Shown piece after piece: positions 35,560 to 44,774 of a stretch of DNA of 64,000 bases. Position 1 is the stretch's first letter. Each line of letters starts with the position of its first letter. Source of the DNA: Betaproteobacteria bacterium. GTDB lineage: Bacteria; Pseudomonadota; Gammaproteobacteria; Burkholderiales; Rhodocyclaceae. The translations under genes were made by a program, and so were the position numbers. Below the pieces are notes generated by a model that did not search any database, had not been told where the DNA came from, and saw nothing but the letters and a program-made list of their open reading frames with translations. The stretch spans positions 1 through 64,000 of the forward strand of contig SHNC01000215.1 of NCBI GenBank assembly GCA_004295105.1, in the 5' to 3' direction.

Positions 35560-35617
35560 GCGTCCGCCAAGTCAACGACCGAATCACATTCGGAAAAGAA
35601 CAAGTGGGGGATCACCG

Positions 35618-38512
35618 TTGACAGCACAGCAGCTCCTGACGCCACACCAGAGCCAGTACTTCGCCTGGTTGCTGACCCGGCGTGCAGCAGGCGACTCCGT
35701 GGAGTCGCTGGCTTCGACCTTGGTCGATTCGCAAGTCGATCTGAATCCCCATCAAGTCGAGGCCGCGCTCTTCGCTTGCCGAAACCCCCTGTCCCGCGGT
35801 GTGATCCTCGCCGACGAGGTCGGCTTAGGTAAGACCATCGAAGCTGGATTGGTCATCTCCCAACGCTGGGCCGAACGGCGGCGAAAGATGCTCATCATCG
35901 TTCCGGCGAACCTGCGCAAGCAGTGGCACCAAGAGTTGCAGGACAAGTTCGGCCTGCAAGGGCTGATCCTCGAAGCCAAGAGCTACAACGCCCTGAAGAA
36001 ATCAAACGGCGGCAAGCAGGAGAGGCAGAACCCCTTCCTGTTCACGTCCGGCCCGGTGATCTGTTCCTACCAGTTCGCAAGGGCTAAGGCCGACGACGTC
36101 AAGCGCATCGACTGGGACTTGGTCGTGCTCGACGAAGCGCACCGCCTTCGCAACGTCTACAAAACCAGCAACGTCATCGCCAAGACCCTCAAGGAGGCGC
36201 TGTCGCGCGTTCACTCCAAGGTGCTCCTGACCGCGACGCCATTGCAGAACTCATTGCTCGAACTCTATGGACTGGTCAGCTTCATCGATGACCGCGTGTT
36301 CGGAGACCTTGACAGCTTCCGCTCGCAGTTCACTGGCAGGGACCAATCCTTCAGTGGCCTGCGTGACCGGCTGGCCCCCATCTGCAAGCGAACCCTGCGC
36401 AAACAGGTCCAGCCCTACGTTTCGTACACAGCACGCAGGGCCATCGTCGAGGAGTTCACGCCATCGAGCGAAGAGCAGGAGCTCTCCAGGCTCGTCGCCG
36501 ATTATCTGCGCCGCCCCAATCTCAAGGCCCTGCCCGACGGGCAGCGCCAACTGATTTCACTCGTACTGTGGAAACTGCTTGCCTCCAGCACGCACGCGAT
36601 TGCGGGTGCGTTGGAGACAATGGCCAAACGTCTTCAGGGCGTGCTGAATGAAGCTCCCGTGGTTCCCGATCTCGCCGAAGAGCTGGACGAGGACTACGAG
36701 TCGCTCGACGAGACCGCCGATGAGTGGAGCGACCAGGACGCAGACGCCGCAGCAGCGAGCCGTTTGGAACGAGATGTCATCGCGCAGGAGATCGAGGAGC
36801 TGCGCCACTTCAAAACGCTGGCAACCAACATCCGCGACAACGCCAAGGGCAAGGCGCTGCTCACCGCTCTGGATCGCGCCTTCGCTGAACTGGATCGGCT
36901 GGGTGCGCCCCGGAAGGCCATCATCTTCACCGAGTCCAAGCGCACGCAGGAATACCTCCTGAACTTGCTTGTCGACACGCCATACGGCGACAGCATCGTG
37001 CTCTTCAACGGTACCAATAGCGACCAGCGTGCGCAGGCAATCTACAAGGACTGGTTGAAACGCCACGAAGGCACCGACCGCATCACCGGCTCCAAGACCG
37101 CCGACACTCGCGCGGCCCTGGTCGAGCACTTCAAGGAGCGCGGCAAGGTCATGATCGCCACCGAGGCCGGAGCCGAAGGCATCAACCTCCAGTTTTGCTC
37201 GCTCGTCATCAACTACGATCTGCCCTGGAATCCGCAGCGCATCGAGCAACGCATCGGGCGCTGCCACCGCTACGGGCAGAAATTTGACGTGGTGGTTGTG
37301 AACTTCGTCGACCGCAGCAATGAGGCCGACGCACGGGTGTATGAGTTGCTGTCGCAGAAGTTCCAGCTCTTCGAGGGCGTGTTTGGGGCAAGCGACGAAG
37401 TGCTGGGTGCCATCGGCTCCGGTGTCGATTTCGAGCGGCGTATCGCCGAGATCTACCAGAACTGCCGAGAGCCCGAAGAGATCAAGTCCAGCTTCGAGCA
37501 ACTCCAGTTCGATCTCTCCGGCGAGATCAACGAGGCGATGGTCAAGACGCGCCAGGTATTGCTCGAGAACTTCGATGAGGAGGTGCAGGAGAAGCTGTGC
37601 ATGAGGCCCGACGACAGCCGCAACGTGCGCAACCGCTTCGAGCGGATGCTGATGGACTTGACCCGCGCTGAACTGGTCCATTGCGCGGCTTTCGACGACG
37701 ACGGCTTCGAACTCCGCCAAATGCCGACTGGAGTCGAGCATGGTGGTCTCGCAGGCATCGAACTGGGGCGCTACGAACTGCCCCGCCGCTCCGGCGACGC
37801 GCACCTATACCGCGTCAATCATCCACTGGCGCGCTGGGGCATCGAGCAGGCCAAGGCGCGCGCACTCGACGGGGCTTGTCTCGTCTTCGATTACGACGCC
37901 TACGGCTCAAAGGTCAGCACCCTCGAAGCCTATCGCGGCAAGGCCGGATGGCTCACCGTGAAGCTGATCTCGGTCGAGACTTTCGGCAACCAGGAGCAGC
38001 ATCTGCTGGTTGCCGCGAGCACGGCCGACGGCGTCGTGCTCGCGGAAGACGACCCGGAAAAACTGCTGCGCCTGCCCGCGACCACGCAAGCGGCGGGCCT
38101 TTTCAATGTCGCTGACGCCCCTCTGCTGGCCGACGTGGACGCCCGCAAAACCGCACTCCTGCGCAACGTCAACGAGCGCAACCTTGGCTACTTCGAGCAG
38201 GAAGTCCAGAAGCTGGATGCCTGGGCGGACGACCTGAAGCTCGGTCTGGAGCAGGAGATCAAGGAGATCGACCGCGAGATCAAGGAAGTACGCCGCACTG
38301 CGGCGACCTCGCCAACGCTGGAAGAAAAGCTCTCGTGGCAGAAAAAACAGCGTGAGCTGGAAGGCAAGCGCAGCAAACTGCGCCGCGAGCTGTTTGCCCG
38401 CCAGGACGAAGTCGAAGCGCAGCGCAATGACCTCATCAGTCAGTTGGAAGTGCAGCTCCAGCAACAGGTGGAGGAGCACGCACTATTCACTGTCGAGTGG
38501 AAGATGGTGTAG
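35618..38512 (+). CDS. SNF2-family DNA helicase/translocase
   Basis: A 964-residue superfamily 2 ATPase. N-terminal motifs are ADEVGLGKTIEAG (about 63-75), LVVLDEAHRLRN (about 167-178) and LLTATPLQNS; the second RecA lobe has KAIIFTESKRTQEYL, TEAGAEGINLQ and IEQRIGRCHRYGQ (about 543). The C terminus is a long charged coiled coil (about 860-950). Similar RapA/DrmD-type helicases occur in several defence loci. The start is TTG, chosen because GTGGGGG lies seven bases upstream and the protein similarity begins there. Confidence 0.87.
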   Translation: MTAQQLLTPHQSQYFAWLLTRRAAGDSVESLASTLVDSQVDLNPHQVEAALFACRNPLSRGVILADEVGLGKTIEAGLVISQRWAERRRKMLIIVPANLRKQWHQELQDKFGLQGLILEAKSYNALKKSNGGKQERQNPFLFTSGPVICSYQFARAKADDVKRIDWDLVVLDEAHRLRNVYKTSNVIAKTLKEALSRVHSKVLLTATPLQNSLLELYGLVSFIDDRVFGDLDSFRSQFTGRDQSFSGLRDRLAPICKRTLRKQVQPYVSYTARRAIVEEFTPSSEEQELSRLVADYLRRPNLKALPDGQRQLISLVLWKLLASSTHAIAGALETMAKRLQGVLNEAPVVPDLAEELDEDYESLDETADEWSDQDADAAAASRLERDVIAQEIEELRHFKTLATNIRDNAKGKALLTALDRAFAELDRLGAPRKAIIFTESKRTQEYLLNLLVDTPYGDSIVLFNGTNSDQRAQAIYKDWLKRHEGTDRITGSKTADTRAALVEHFKERGKVMIATEAGAEGINLQFCSLVINYDLPWNPQRIEQRIGRCHRYGQKFDVVVVNFVDRSNEADARVYELLSQKFQLFEGVFGASDEVLGAIGSGVDFERRIAEIYQNCREPEEIKSSFEQLQFDLSGEINEAMVKTRQVLLENFDEEVQEKLCMRPDDSRNVRNRFERMLMDLTRAELVHCAAFDDDGFELRQMPTGVEHGGLAGIELGRYELPRRSGDAHLYRVNHPLARWGIEQAKARALDGACLVFDYDAYGSKVSTLEAYRGKAGWLTVKLISVETFGNQEQHLLVAASTADGVVLAEDDPEKLLRLPATTQAAGLFNVADAPLLADVDARKTALLRNVNERNLGYFEQEVQKLDAWADDLKLGLEQEIKEIDREIKEVRRTAATSPTLEEKLSWQKKQRELEGKRSKLRRELFARQDEVEAQRNDLISQLEVQLQQQVEEHALFTVEWKMV

Positions 38513-38561
38513 TGGGACTTGAACCAAATAACGGGATAACAACAAAGGTACTGGCGAACTC

Positions 38562-39782
38562 ATGAATGCATCATTTCACTGTCCCTACCGTCAATCGACT
38601 CTTCTCCTGCAGGCGCTTGCACCAGACAAGATGCGGATAGCGTTCCTGCTTGGCGCGGGATGCCCCGTTTCAATACGTATTCCTCATGGCACGGGGACGA
38701 TGCCACTGATTCCAGACATTCGAGGCCTTACCGAAGTTGTAAAGACCGACTTGAGTAAATTAGAAAGTATCAAGGATATTTATGCGATATTGATGCAGCG
38801 ATTCAATGGCGGTCCCCCAGCTAACCCAACGGTTGAAGACATTCTAAGCCACATACGAGCTCTGCAAGATGTTGTCCGTGACGGGACTATCGACGGCCTA
38901 ACCAGATCCGCCCTCTCTGCGCTCGATGCTGCGATATGCGACGTCACCACTAAGGTTGTCGGGGTCGCTCTGCCTGAATCCATCACTCCCTACCATCAGC
39001 TCGCGACATGGATCGGCGGAATCCATCGGGCCCACCCGATCGAGGTATTCACATCCAACTACGATCTACTGGTCGAACAGGCGTTGGAAGCGCACAAGAT
39101 TCCGTATTTTGATGGTTTCGTCGGCTCAAAGCAGGCCTTCTTCGATCTGACGTCGATGGAGAACGAGTCCCTTCCGCCGAGATGGGCGCGCCTCTGGAAG
39201 GTCCATGGTTCGGTGAACTGGTGGCGAACACCAAAGGATGAGGTCGTTCGTCGCGAAGGACACTCGTCAGACGATCGGCAGATGATTTACCCATCCCATC
39301 TCAAGTATGACCAAAGTCGACGCATGCCCTACCTGGCAATGCTCGATCGACTGCGGGCCTTCCTTGCACGGGGACAGGCCGTGTTGGTCACATGTGGTTA
39401 CTCATTTGCTGACCAGCATTTGAACGAAGTCATTCTTCATGGACTGCGGAGTAACCCAAACGCCATTTGCTTCGGACTGCTTTACGGCGATCGTTCTGGA
39501 TACTCCAACGCACTAGAAAGGGCGCGAAGCCATCCGAACCTGAGCCTCCTTGCTACTGATGGCGCCGTCCTCGGGACAATTGAGCGAGATTGGCGAGCTG
39601 ACGAACAGACAGGCCACCCGCTTCATGGAGTAAGTGTCGCGAGGAGTGAAGCGACGGAAGGTGATGGAGCGACATCAAGAAACTGCCAGTTCCTACTTGG
39701 CGATTTCAAGCGCTTTGGTGGTTTCCTCGCCCGTCAGCTATCGCGTGTCGACGATGAGTTGGTGGCCTCACATGCAGCGTGA
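38562..39782 (+). CDS. SIR2-domain protein (SIR2-HerA/Nezha-type)
   Basis: A 406-residue SIR2-like protein. Motifs are FLLGAGCPVSIRIP (about 27-40) for the NAD loop, TSNYDLLVEQAL (about 164) with the conserved Asn, and WKVHGSVNWW (about 213) with the catalytic-type His, followed by GYSFADQHLNEVI. SIR2 proteins paired with HerA ATPases cleave NAD upon infection in characterised defence systems. The gene is followed with overlap by a HerA gene. Its bases are visibly more AT-rich than the flanking helicase and Mod genes. Confidence 0.85.
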   Translation: MNASFHCPYRQSTLLLQALAPDKMRIAFLLGAGCPVSIRIPHGTGTMPLIPDIRGLTEVVKTDLSKLESIKDIYAILMQRFNGGPPANPTVEDILSHIRALQDVVRDGTIDGLTRSALSALDAAICDVTTKVVGVALPESITPYHQLATWIGGIHRAHPIEVFTSNYDLLVEQALEAHKIPYFDGFVGSKQAFFDLTSMENESLPPRWARLWKVHGSVNWWRTPKDEVVRREGHSSDDRQMIYPSHLKYDQSRRMPYLAMLDRLRAFLARGQAVLVTCGYSFADQHLNEVILHGLRSNPNAICFGLLYGDRSGYSNALERARSHPNLSLLATDGAVLGTIERDWRADEQTGHPLHGVSVARSEATEGDGATSRNCQFLLGDFKRFGGFLARQLSRVDDELVASHAA

Positions 39783-41685
39783 CCCGACATTCATCGGTAC
39801 GGTTCAAGACGTTCATGGATCAACCATCACGGTCGAACTAAGCAACGAGACGGTTACTGGGCTTGGCTTTGTTCATGGCGAAGGTTACCGCATCGGCCAA
39901 GTGGGCGGCTTCGTTCGTATTCCACTCGGTTTCGTTGATCTATATGGCGTCGTCTCCCACGTGGGTGCGGGCGCAGTCCCTGAACGCGAACATGAACAAC
40001 GGGCCTACGGGAATCGCTGGGTGAAGGTGCAAATGATCGGCGAACGCCAGCGTGGCGGGCGCTTCGAGCGTGGGATCTCTCAGCACCCTACGATTGAGGA
40101 TCGCGTCCATATCGTTACCGAATCGGATCTTCTCGAAATCTACGGGTGTGGCGACCCCCAAGATTTCGTCTCGATCGGGCATCTCGCCAGCGCCGAATCG
40201 ATCCCTTCACTAGTCAACATAAATAAGCTTGTGACACGACACTGCGCCGTTGTGGGTACAACTGGCTCAGGGAAGTCGACCATCGTGGCGGGACTATTGA
40301 CGGCACTATCAGACCCGAATCGCTATCCTTCTGCGCGTATCGTCGTGCTCGACATACATGGGGAGTACGCAAAAGCACTGTCCGACCGCGGTGATGTGTT
40401 TCGGATTGGGGAGTCCTCGTCCGATTCGTCGAAGGGACTGTTCATACCGTATTGGGCCCTCAGTTTTCAGGAGTTGGTAGGGCTTGCATTCGGCCAACTC
40501 TCCGGCGAAAAGCAAATCGCAGCAGTCTCTGACAAGATTATTGAGCTCAAGAGGGAAAGTCTGCTTGTACAACCTCGGAACGGCATAGACGTCTCGCGCG
40601 TCACGGTGGACTCCCCAGTCCCTTTTTGCCTGCATAAGCTGTGGTTGGAGTTGCACAAACGAGATCATCAGACGGTAGTTCCGCGACCCGGTGGTGCGCA
40701 AGATGAGGTAGACCCAGCTTATGTAATGGGGACGAACAATCGGCCGCAGCAATTGGGCGACGCGATGTCCGTCATTCCTCCCGTTTATCGCACAGTCAAG
40801 ACTACCGGCCCTGCGAACGAGCGAGTTCAATGGGGCCCAGACCCTATAGGAATGCGGCAGCAGCTAGCTGGCTTGGCATCCCGATTGCGGGACCCCAGGC
40901 TTGCGTTCTTGTTCAACCCAGGCGAATGGCGGCCAGACGTAGATGGCAAAGTGGAGAAGGATCTTGACTCTTTGCTCGAAGGCTGGATTGGCGGACCGAG
41001 ACCAATATCGATTCTAGATCTCTCCGGCATACCGTCTTCAGTTTTGAATGACTTGATAGGCGCGCTTCTCCGTATTCTTTACGACGCAATTTTCTGGGCC
41101 AGAAACCTCCCGGAAGGCGGAAGAGAGCGGCCTCTGTTCTTGGTGTTGGAAGAGGCGCATGCCTATTTATCCAAGGAGAACGCAGGGTCCGCTGCCGCGG
41201 CGGTCCGACGAATTGCGAAGGAAGGCCGAAAGTATGGCTTCGGGATGATGATCGTCAGTCAACGACCTTCTGAGATTGACTCCACCATACTCTCTCAGTG
41301 TGGAACGCTGTTCGCAATGCGTCTTGCGAATGACGCCGACAGAGGGCAAATCACTGGAGCCGCATCCGATAATTTGAAGGGCCTTTTCGACATGCTTCCC
41401 GTGCTACGGACCGGCGAAGCCGTGATCGTTGGTGAAGCCGTGACCTTGCCCGTTCGCACGCTTATTTCGCCACCTCCGCCACATCGGCGTCCGGATAGTG
41501 TGGATCCGAAGGTGGTCGCGCGATTCAGCGCTGGAGATGGCTACGATGGACCTGGTAGTTGGGTACAGCGCCGCGACCCACCCGACTACGCAACTATGGT
41601 TCGGCAGTGGCGGCTCCAAGACCCGAATTACGTACATAAGAGCAGTGTCGCAACGGCACTTCCTAATCTTGGCAACGAGGAGTGA
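39754..41685 (+). CDS. HerA-like ATPase/helicase
   Basis: A 643-residue HerA/FtsK-type ATPase. An N-terminal HAS-like barrel (about 8-60, FIGTVQDVHGSTITVEL) is followed by Walker A VVGTTGSGKSTI (about 165-176), Walker B FLVLEEAHAYLSKENA (about 461) and a sensor region MMIVSQRPSEID. HerA rings assemble with SIR2 partners in Nezha-type defence. The start overlaps the SIR2 gene by 29 bases; an ATG at 39772 is an alternative. Base composition matches the SIR2 gene, so both probably arrived together. Confidence 0.87.
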   Translation: MSWWPHMQRDPTFIGTVQDVHGSTITVELSNETVTGLGFVHGEGYRIGQVGGFVRIPLGFVDLYGVVSHVGAGAVPEREHEQRAYGNRWVKVQMIGERQRGGRFERGISQHPTIEDRVHIVTESDLLEIYGCGDPQDFVSIGHLASAESIPSLVNINKLVTRHCAVVGTTGSGKSTIVAGLLTALSDPNRYPSARIVVLDIHGEYAKALSDRGDVFRIGESSSDSSKGLFIPYWALSFQELVGLAFGQLSGEKQIAAVSDKIIELKRESLLVQPRNGIDVSRVTVDSPVPFCLHKLWLELHKRDHQTVVPRPGGAQDEVDPAYVMGTNNRPQQLGDAMSVIPPVYRTVKTTGPANERVQWGPDPIGMRQQLAGLASRLRDPRLAFLFNPGEWRPDVDGKVEKDLDSLLEGWIGGPRPISILDLSGIPSSVLNDLIGALLRILYDAIFWARNLPEGGRERPLFLVLEEAHAYLSKENAGSAAAAVRRIAKEGRKYGFGMMIVSQRPSEIDSTILSQCGTLFAMRLANDADRGQITGAASDNLKGLFDMLPVLRTGEAVIVGEAVTLPVRTLISPPPPHRRPDSVDPKVVARFSAGDGYDGPGSWVQRRDPPDYATMVRQWRLQDPNYVHKSSVATALPNLGNEE

Positions 41686-41691
41686 ACAACA

Positions 41692-41904
41692 ATGGATTGG
41701 ATCAATACACCTGACTCGTCGAACATCTCACGATTCGCTTATGACGAGAGAAATCAGGCCCTAAAGGTCGAATTCAAGAACGGTAGCACCTATGACTACT
41801 TCGACGTTCCCGAACACGTCTTCGATGGCATGAGGAGCGCACAATCAAAGGGGCAATACTTAGCTCAGCATGTTAAGGGCAGTTACCGGTATGCCCGAAC
41901 TTAG
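41692..41904 (+). CDS. KTSC-domain protein
   Basis: A 70-residue protein made of one KTSC domain: FAYDERNQALKVEFKNGSTYDYFDVPEHVFDG, then the family-type AQSKGQYLAQHVKGSYRY. KTSC domains are found in proteins linked to nucleic acid metabolism (some fused to lysyl-tRNA synthetase), and small stand-alone copies are of unknown function. It starts six bases after the HerA stop, so it belongs to that operon. Confidence 0.85.
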   Translation: MDWINTPDSSNISRFAYDERNQALKVEFKNGSTYDYFDVPEHVFDGMRSAQSKGQYLAQHVKGSYRYART

Positions 41905-41952
41905 CTCGGTCAATCTTGGCGCTGATAGCATCAAATTAATCGTGGCGATGAA

Positions 41953-43650
41953 ATGAAAAGGCAAAAACTCGAACTCACCTGGATTGGCAAGGAGAAGCGG
42001 CCCAAGCTGGAGCCGCGGATCCTGCTCGAAGATCCAGGTAGGTCATATCATGCCAAGCATCGTGTGGCGGACAACGACATCTTCGACAACCGGCTGATCT
42101 TCGGCGACAACCTGCTGGCCTTGAAGGCGCTGGAGGCGGAGTTTGCGGGACAGGTGAAGTGCGTGTTCATCGACCCGCCATACAACACCGGCAGCGCGTT
42201 CACTCACTACGACGACGGGCTTGAGCATTCGATCTGGCTAGGGCTGATGCGGGATCGTTTGGAGATCATCAAGCGGCTGCTGGCGGACGATGGTTCACTG
42301 TGGATCACTATTGACGACAATGAAGCGCACTATCTGAAGGTGCTGTGTGATGAGGTGTTTGGGCGCGGGAATTTCGTGTCGACAGTTATTTGGCAAAAGA
42401 AGTACGCCCCGAAGTCAGATTCAAAGTATTTCTCGGAGTCTCATGATTTCGTTTTGGTCGTCGCGAAGCAGCTTGATCGATTCAATCTCAGACGGCTACC
42501 AAAGACAGAGAAGCAGACGGGTCGCTACACAAACCGCGACAACGATCCTCGCGGCCCATGGAAGGCCAGTGACGTCCTTCGCAACGAGGCCCGCGACTAT
42601 GCGATTTTCCCGGTCAAGCTTCCGTCTGGGCGTGAAGTTATGCCACCGCCTGGGACAAGCTGGCGCTACACAAAAGAGAAATTCGCTGAGCTGATCGCCG
42701 ATAACCGTATCTGGTTTGGTGTAAATGGCGACGCCCGCCCCGCATACAAGCGCTTTCTTACAGAGGTGACGGACACGATACCGAGCACGACTATTTGGTC
42801 GTATGACGAAGTCGGCCACAACGACGAATCAAAGAAGGAAATGCGTGCAATTTTTGGGGAGGACTTGTTTGCGACTCCGAAGCCAGAGCGATTACTTGAA
42901 CGCGTTCTGACGCTTGCCACCAACCCGGGCGACCTAGTTCTCGACTCCTTCGCCGGCTCCGGAACCACCGGGGCGGTCGCGCACAAAATGGGCCGCCGCT
43001 GGATCATGGTGGAGTTGGGCGAACACTGCCACACACACATCATTCCTCGCCTGAAGAAGGTTATTGACGGCGAGGACAAGGGCGGCATAACCGAAGCAGT
43101 TGGCTGGCAAGGTGGCGGCGGCTTCCGCTATTACGGCCTTGCCCCCAGCCTGATCGTCGACGACCGCTGGGGCAACCCGGTCATCAACCCGGAATACAAC
43201 GCGGCGATGCTAGCCGAGGCCTTGGCCAAGCTGGAAGGCTTCATCTACGCGCCGTCGGAAACGCACTGGTGGCAGCACGGCCACTCCAGCGAGCGCGATT
43301 TCATCTATGTCACCACGCAGAACCTGTCCGCAGAGCAACTGCAAGCCCTGTCCGATGAAGTCGGTCCGGAGCGGAGCCTGTTGGTGTGCTGCGCCGCTTT
43401 CCACGGCGCCACATCGGCCAAGGCTGCGGAGCGCTGGCCCAACCTGACGTTGAAGAAGATTCCGAAGATGGTGCTCGCCCGTTGCGAGTGGGGCCACGAC
43501 GACTACAGCCTGAATGTAGCCAACCTGCCGCTGGCGGAGCCGGAGCCTGCACCTGAAGCCCCCGCTACCCGCACCGCTGCCGCACGCGGGAGAGGAAGGG
43601 GAATTGCACGCGAACCCGATCTGTTCGGCGATGCCGGCGGGGAGGCGTGA
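41953..43650 (+). CDS. Type III-like DNA adenine methyltransferase (Mod)
   Basis: A 565-residue N6-adenine methyltransferase with beta-type motif order: DPPYNTGSAF (74-83) comes before the SAM motif DSFAGSGTTGAVA (about 331). The stretch between (about 135-310), where type III enzymes carry target recognition, is visibly more AT-rich than the ends, suggesting exchange of specificity. It should modify one strand of its site and protect host DNA from the Res protein encoded two genes downstream. The C terminus is longer than the core fold and Pro/Ala-rich. Confidence 0.88.
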   Translation: MKRQKLELTWIGKEKRPKLEPRILLEDPGRSYHAKHRVADNDIFDNRLIFGDNLLALKALEAEFAGQVKCVFIDPPYNTGSAFTHYDDGLEHSIWLGLMRDRLEIIKRLLADDGSLWITIDDNEAHYLKVLCDEVFGRGNFVSTVIWQKKYAPKSDSKYFSESHDFVLVVAKQLDRFNLRRLPKTEKQTGRYTNRDNDPRGPWKASDVLRNEARDYAIFPVKLPSGREVMPPPGTSWRYTKEKFAELIADNRIWFGVNGDARPAYKRFLTEVTDTIPSTTIWSYDEVGHNDESKKEMRAIFGEDLFATPKPERLLERVLTLATNPGDLVLDSFAGSGTTGAVAHKMGRRWIMVELGEHCHTHIIPRLKKVIDGEDKGGITEAVGWQGGGGFRYYGLAPSLIVDDRWGNPVINPEYNAAMLAEALAKLEGFIYAPSETHWWQHGHSSERDFIYVTTQNLSAEQLQALSDEVGPERSLLVCCAAFHGATSAKAAERWPNLTLKKIPKMVLARCEWGHDDYSLNVANLPLAEPEPAPEAPATRTAAARGRGRGIAREPDLFGDAGGEA

Positions 43651-44774
43651 TGGCGAAGAAATCCACGGCGTCAGAGGCCTTACCCGTCGGCGGAATGGCG
43701 CAGCCATCGGCTGCACGAATCCCCGGGCAAGGCGAGTTCCTGCTTTACCAGACGGAAGATGCGCAGACCCGAGTGCAGGTGCGTTTTCAGGATAGCGGCA
43801 TCTGGCTTACGCAGGCGCAACTGGCCGAGTTGTACCAATGTTCATCTCAGAACATCACTCAGCATATCCGCGCCATCTACGAGTCCGGGGAGTTGGTGGA
43901 ACAGGCAACGTGTAAGCCGTACTTACAAGTTCGCCAGGAGCGCGGACGGCAGGTCAGTCGCAGCCTCAAGCATTACACCCTCGAGATGGTGCTGGCAGTG
44001 GGCTATCGGGCGAAGTCGCATCGAGGCACGCAGTTCCGCCGCTGGGCCACGGAGCAGCTCAAGACCTACTTGTCCAAGGGAGTTTTGCTGGACGACGAGC
44101 GCTTCAAGCGGGGTGATGATGCAGAGTATTTTGAAGAGCTGCTGGCACGCATCCGTGACATCCGCTCTTCGGAAAAGGTGTTCTGGCGCAAGGTGCTGGA
44201 CATCTACGCCACCAGCATGGACTACGACCCGAACACGGAAACCTCGAAGCAGTTCTTCGCCACCGTGCAGAACAAGATGCACTGGGCCGCGCACGGCCAT
44301 ACCGCGGCGGAGCTGATCGTGCAGCGGGTGGACGCGCAAGCGCCGAACATGGGTTTGACGCACTGGACGGGAGCCAATCGTGGCGCGCTGGTACGCAAGG
44401 CGGATGTGGGCATTGCGAAGAACTACCTCAACGCCGAGGAACTGGACACGCTCAATCGTATCGTCACCGCTTACATCGAAGTGGCGGAGCTACAAGCTCA
44501 GGCACGCCAACCGATGACAATGCGTGATTGGGCACAGGAACTGGATAACTTCCTGCGCCTGACGCGCAAGGACATTCTGACTCACGCGGGCAAGGTGTCT
44601 GCAGAGACGGCGCTGGCGAAGGCGCAGGCGGCGTATGCCGAATACCGTGCTCGGGTTCGCAATCTGCCGTCGCCGGTGGATAAGGATTTTGAGGACGCCA
44701 TCGCGCAACCGGTCAAGCAGCTTCAGAAGAGCAGGAAGGCATTGCCGAACAAGAAAAAAGGGGATCAAGCATGA
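43650..44774 (+). CDS. RhuM-family protein
   Basis: A 374-residue protein of the virulence RhuM family: IWLTQAQLAELYQCSSQNITQHI (HTH-like, about 50-73), SLKHYTLEMVLAVGYRAKSHRG and FRRWATEQLKTYLSKG are typical. Its biochemical role is unknown. The start shares a base with the Mod stop (TGATG), and its end overlaps the Res start by four bases (ATGA), so it is tightly embedded in the restriction operon and is probably a subunit or regulator. Confidence 0.88.
   Translation: MAKKSTASEALPVGGMAQPSAARIPGQGEFLLYQTEDAQTRVQVRFQDSGIWLTQAQLAELYQCSSQNITQHIRAIYESGELVEQATCKPYLQVRQERGRQVSRSLKHYTLEMVLAVGYRAKSHRGTQFRRWATEQLKTYLSKGVLLDDERFKRGDDAEYFEELLARIRDIRSSEKVFWRKVLDIYATSMDYDPNTETSKQFFATVQNKMHWAAHGHTAAELIVQRVDAQAPNMGLTHWTGANRGALVRKADVGIAKNYLNAEELDTLNRIVTAYIEVAELQAQARQPMTMRDWAQELDNFLRLTRKDILTHAGKVSAETALAKAQAAYAEYRARVRNLPSPVDKDFEDAIAQPVKQLQKSRKALPNKKKGDQA

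Noticed and set aside
35359..38512. Interpretation of cargo module 2 as DISARM
   Set aside because: The SNF2 helicase is DrmD-like, but drmA, drmB and drmC are absent; Mod and Res fit type III restriction instead.
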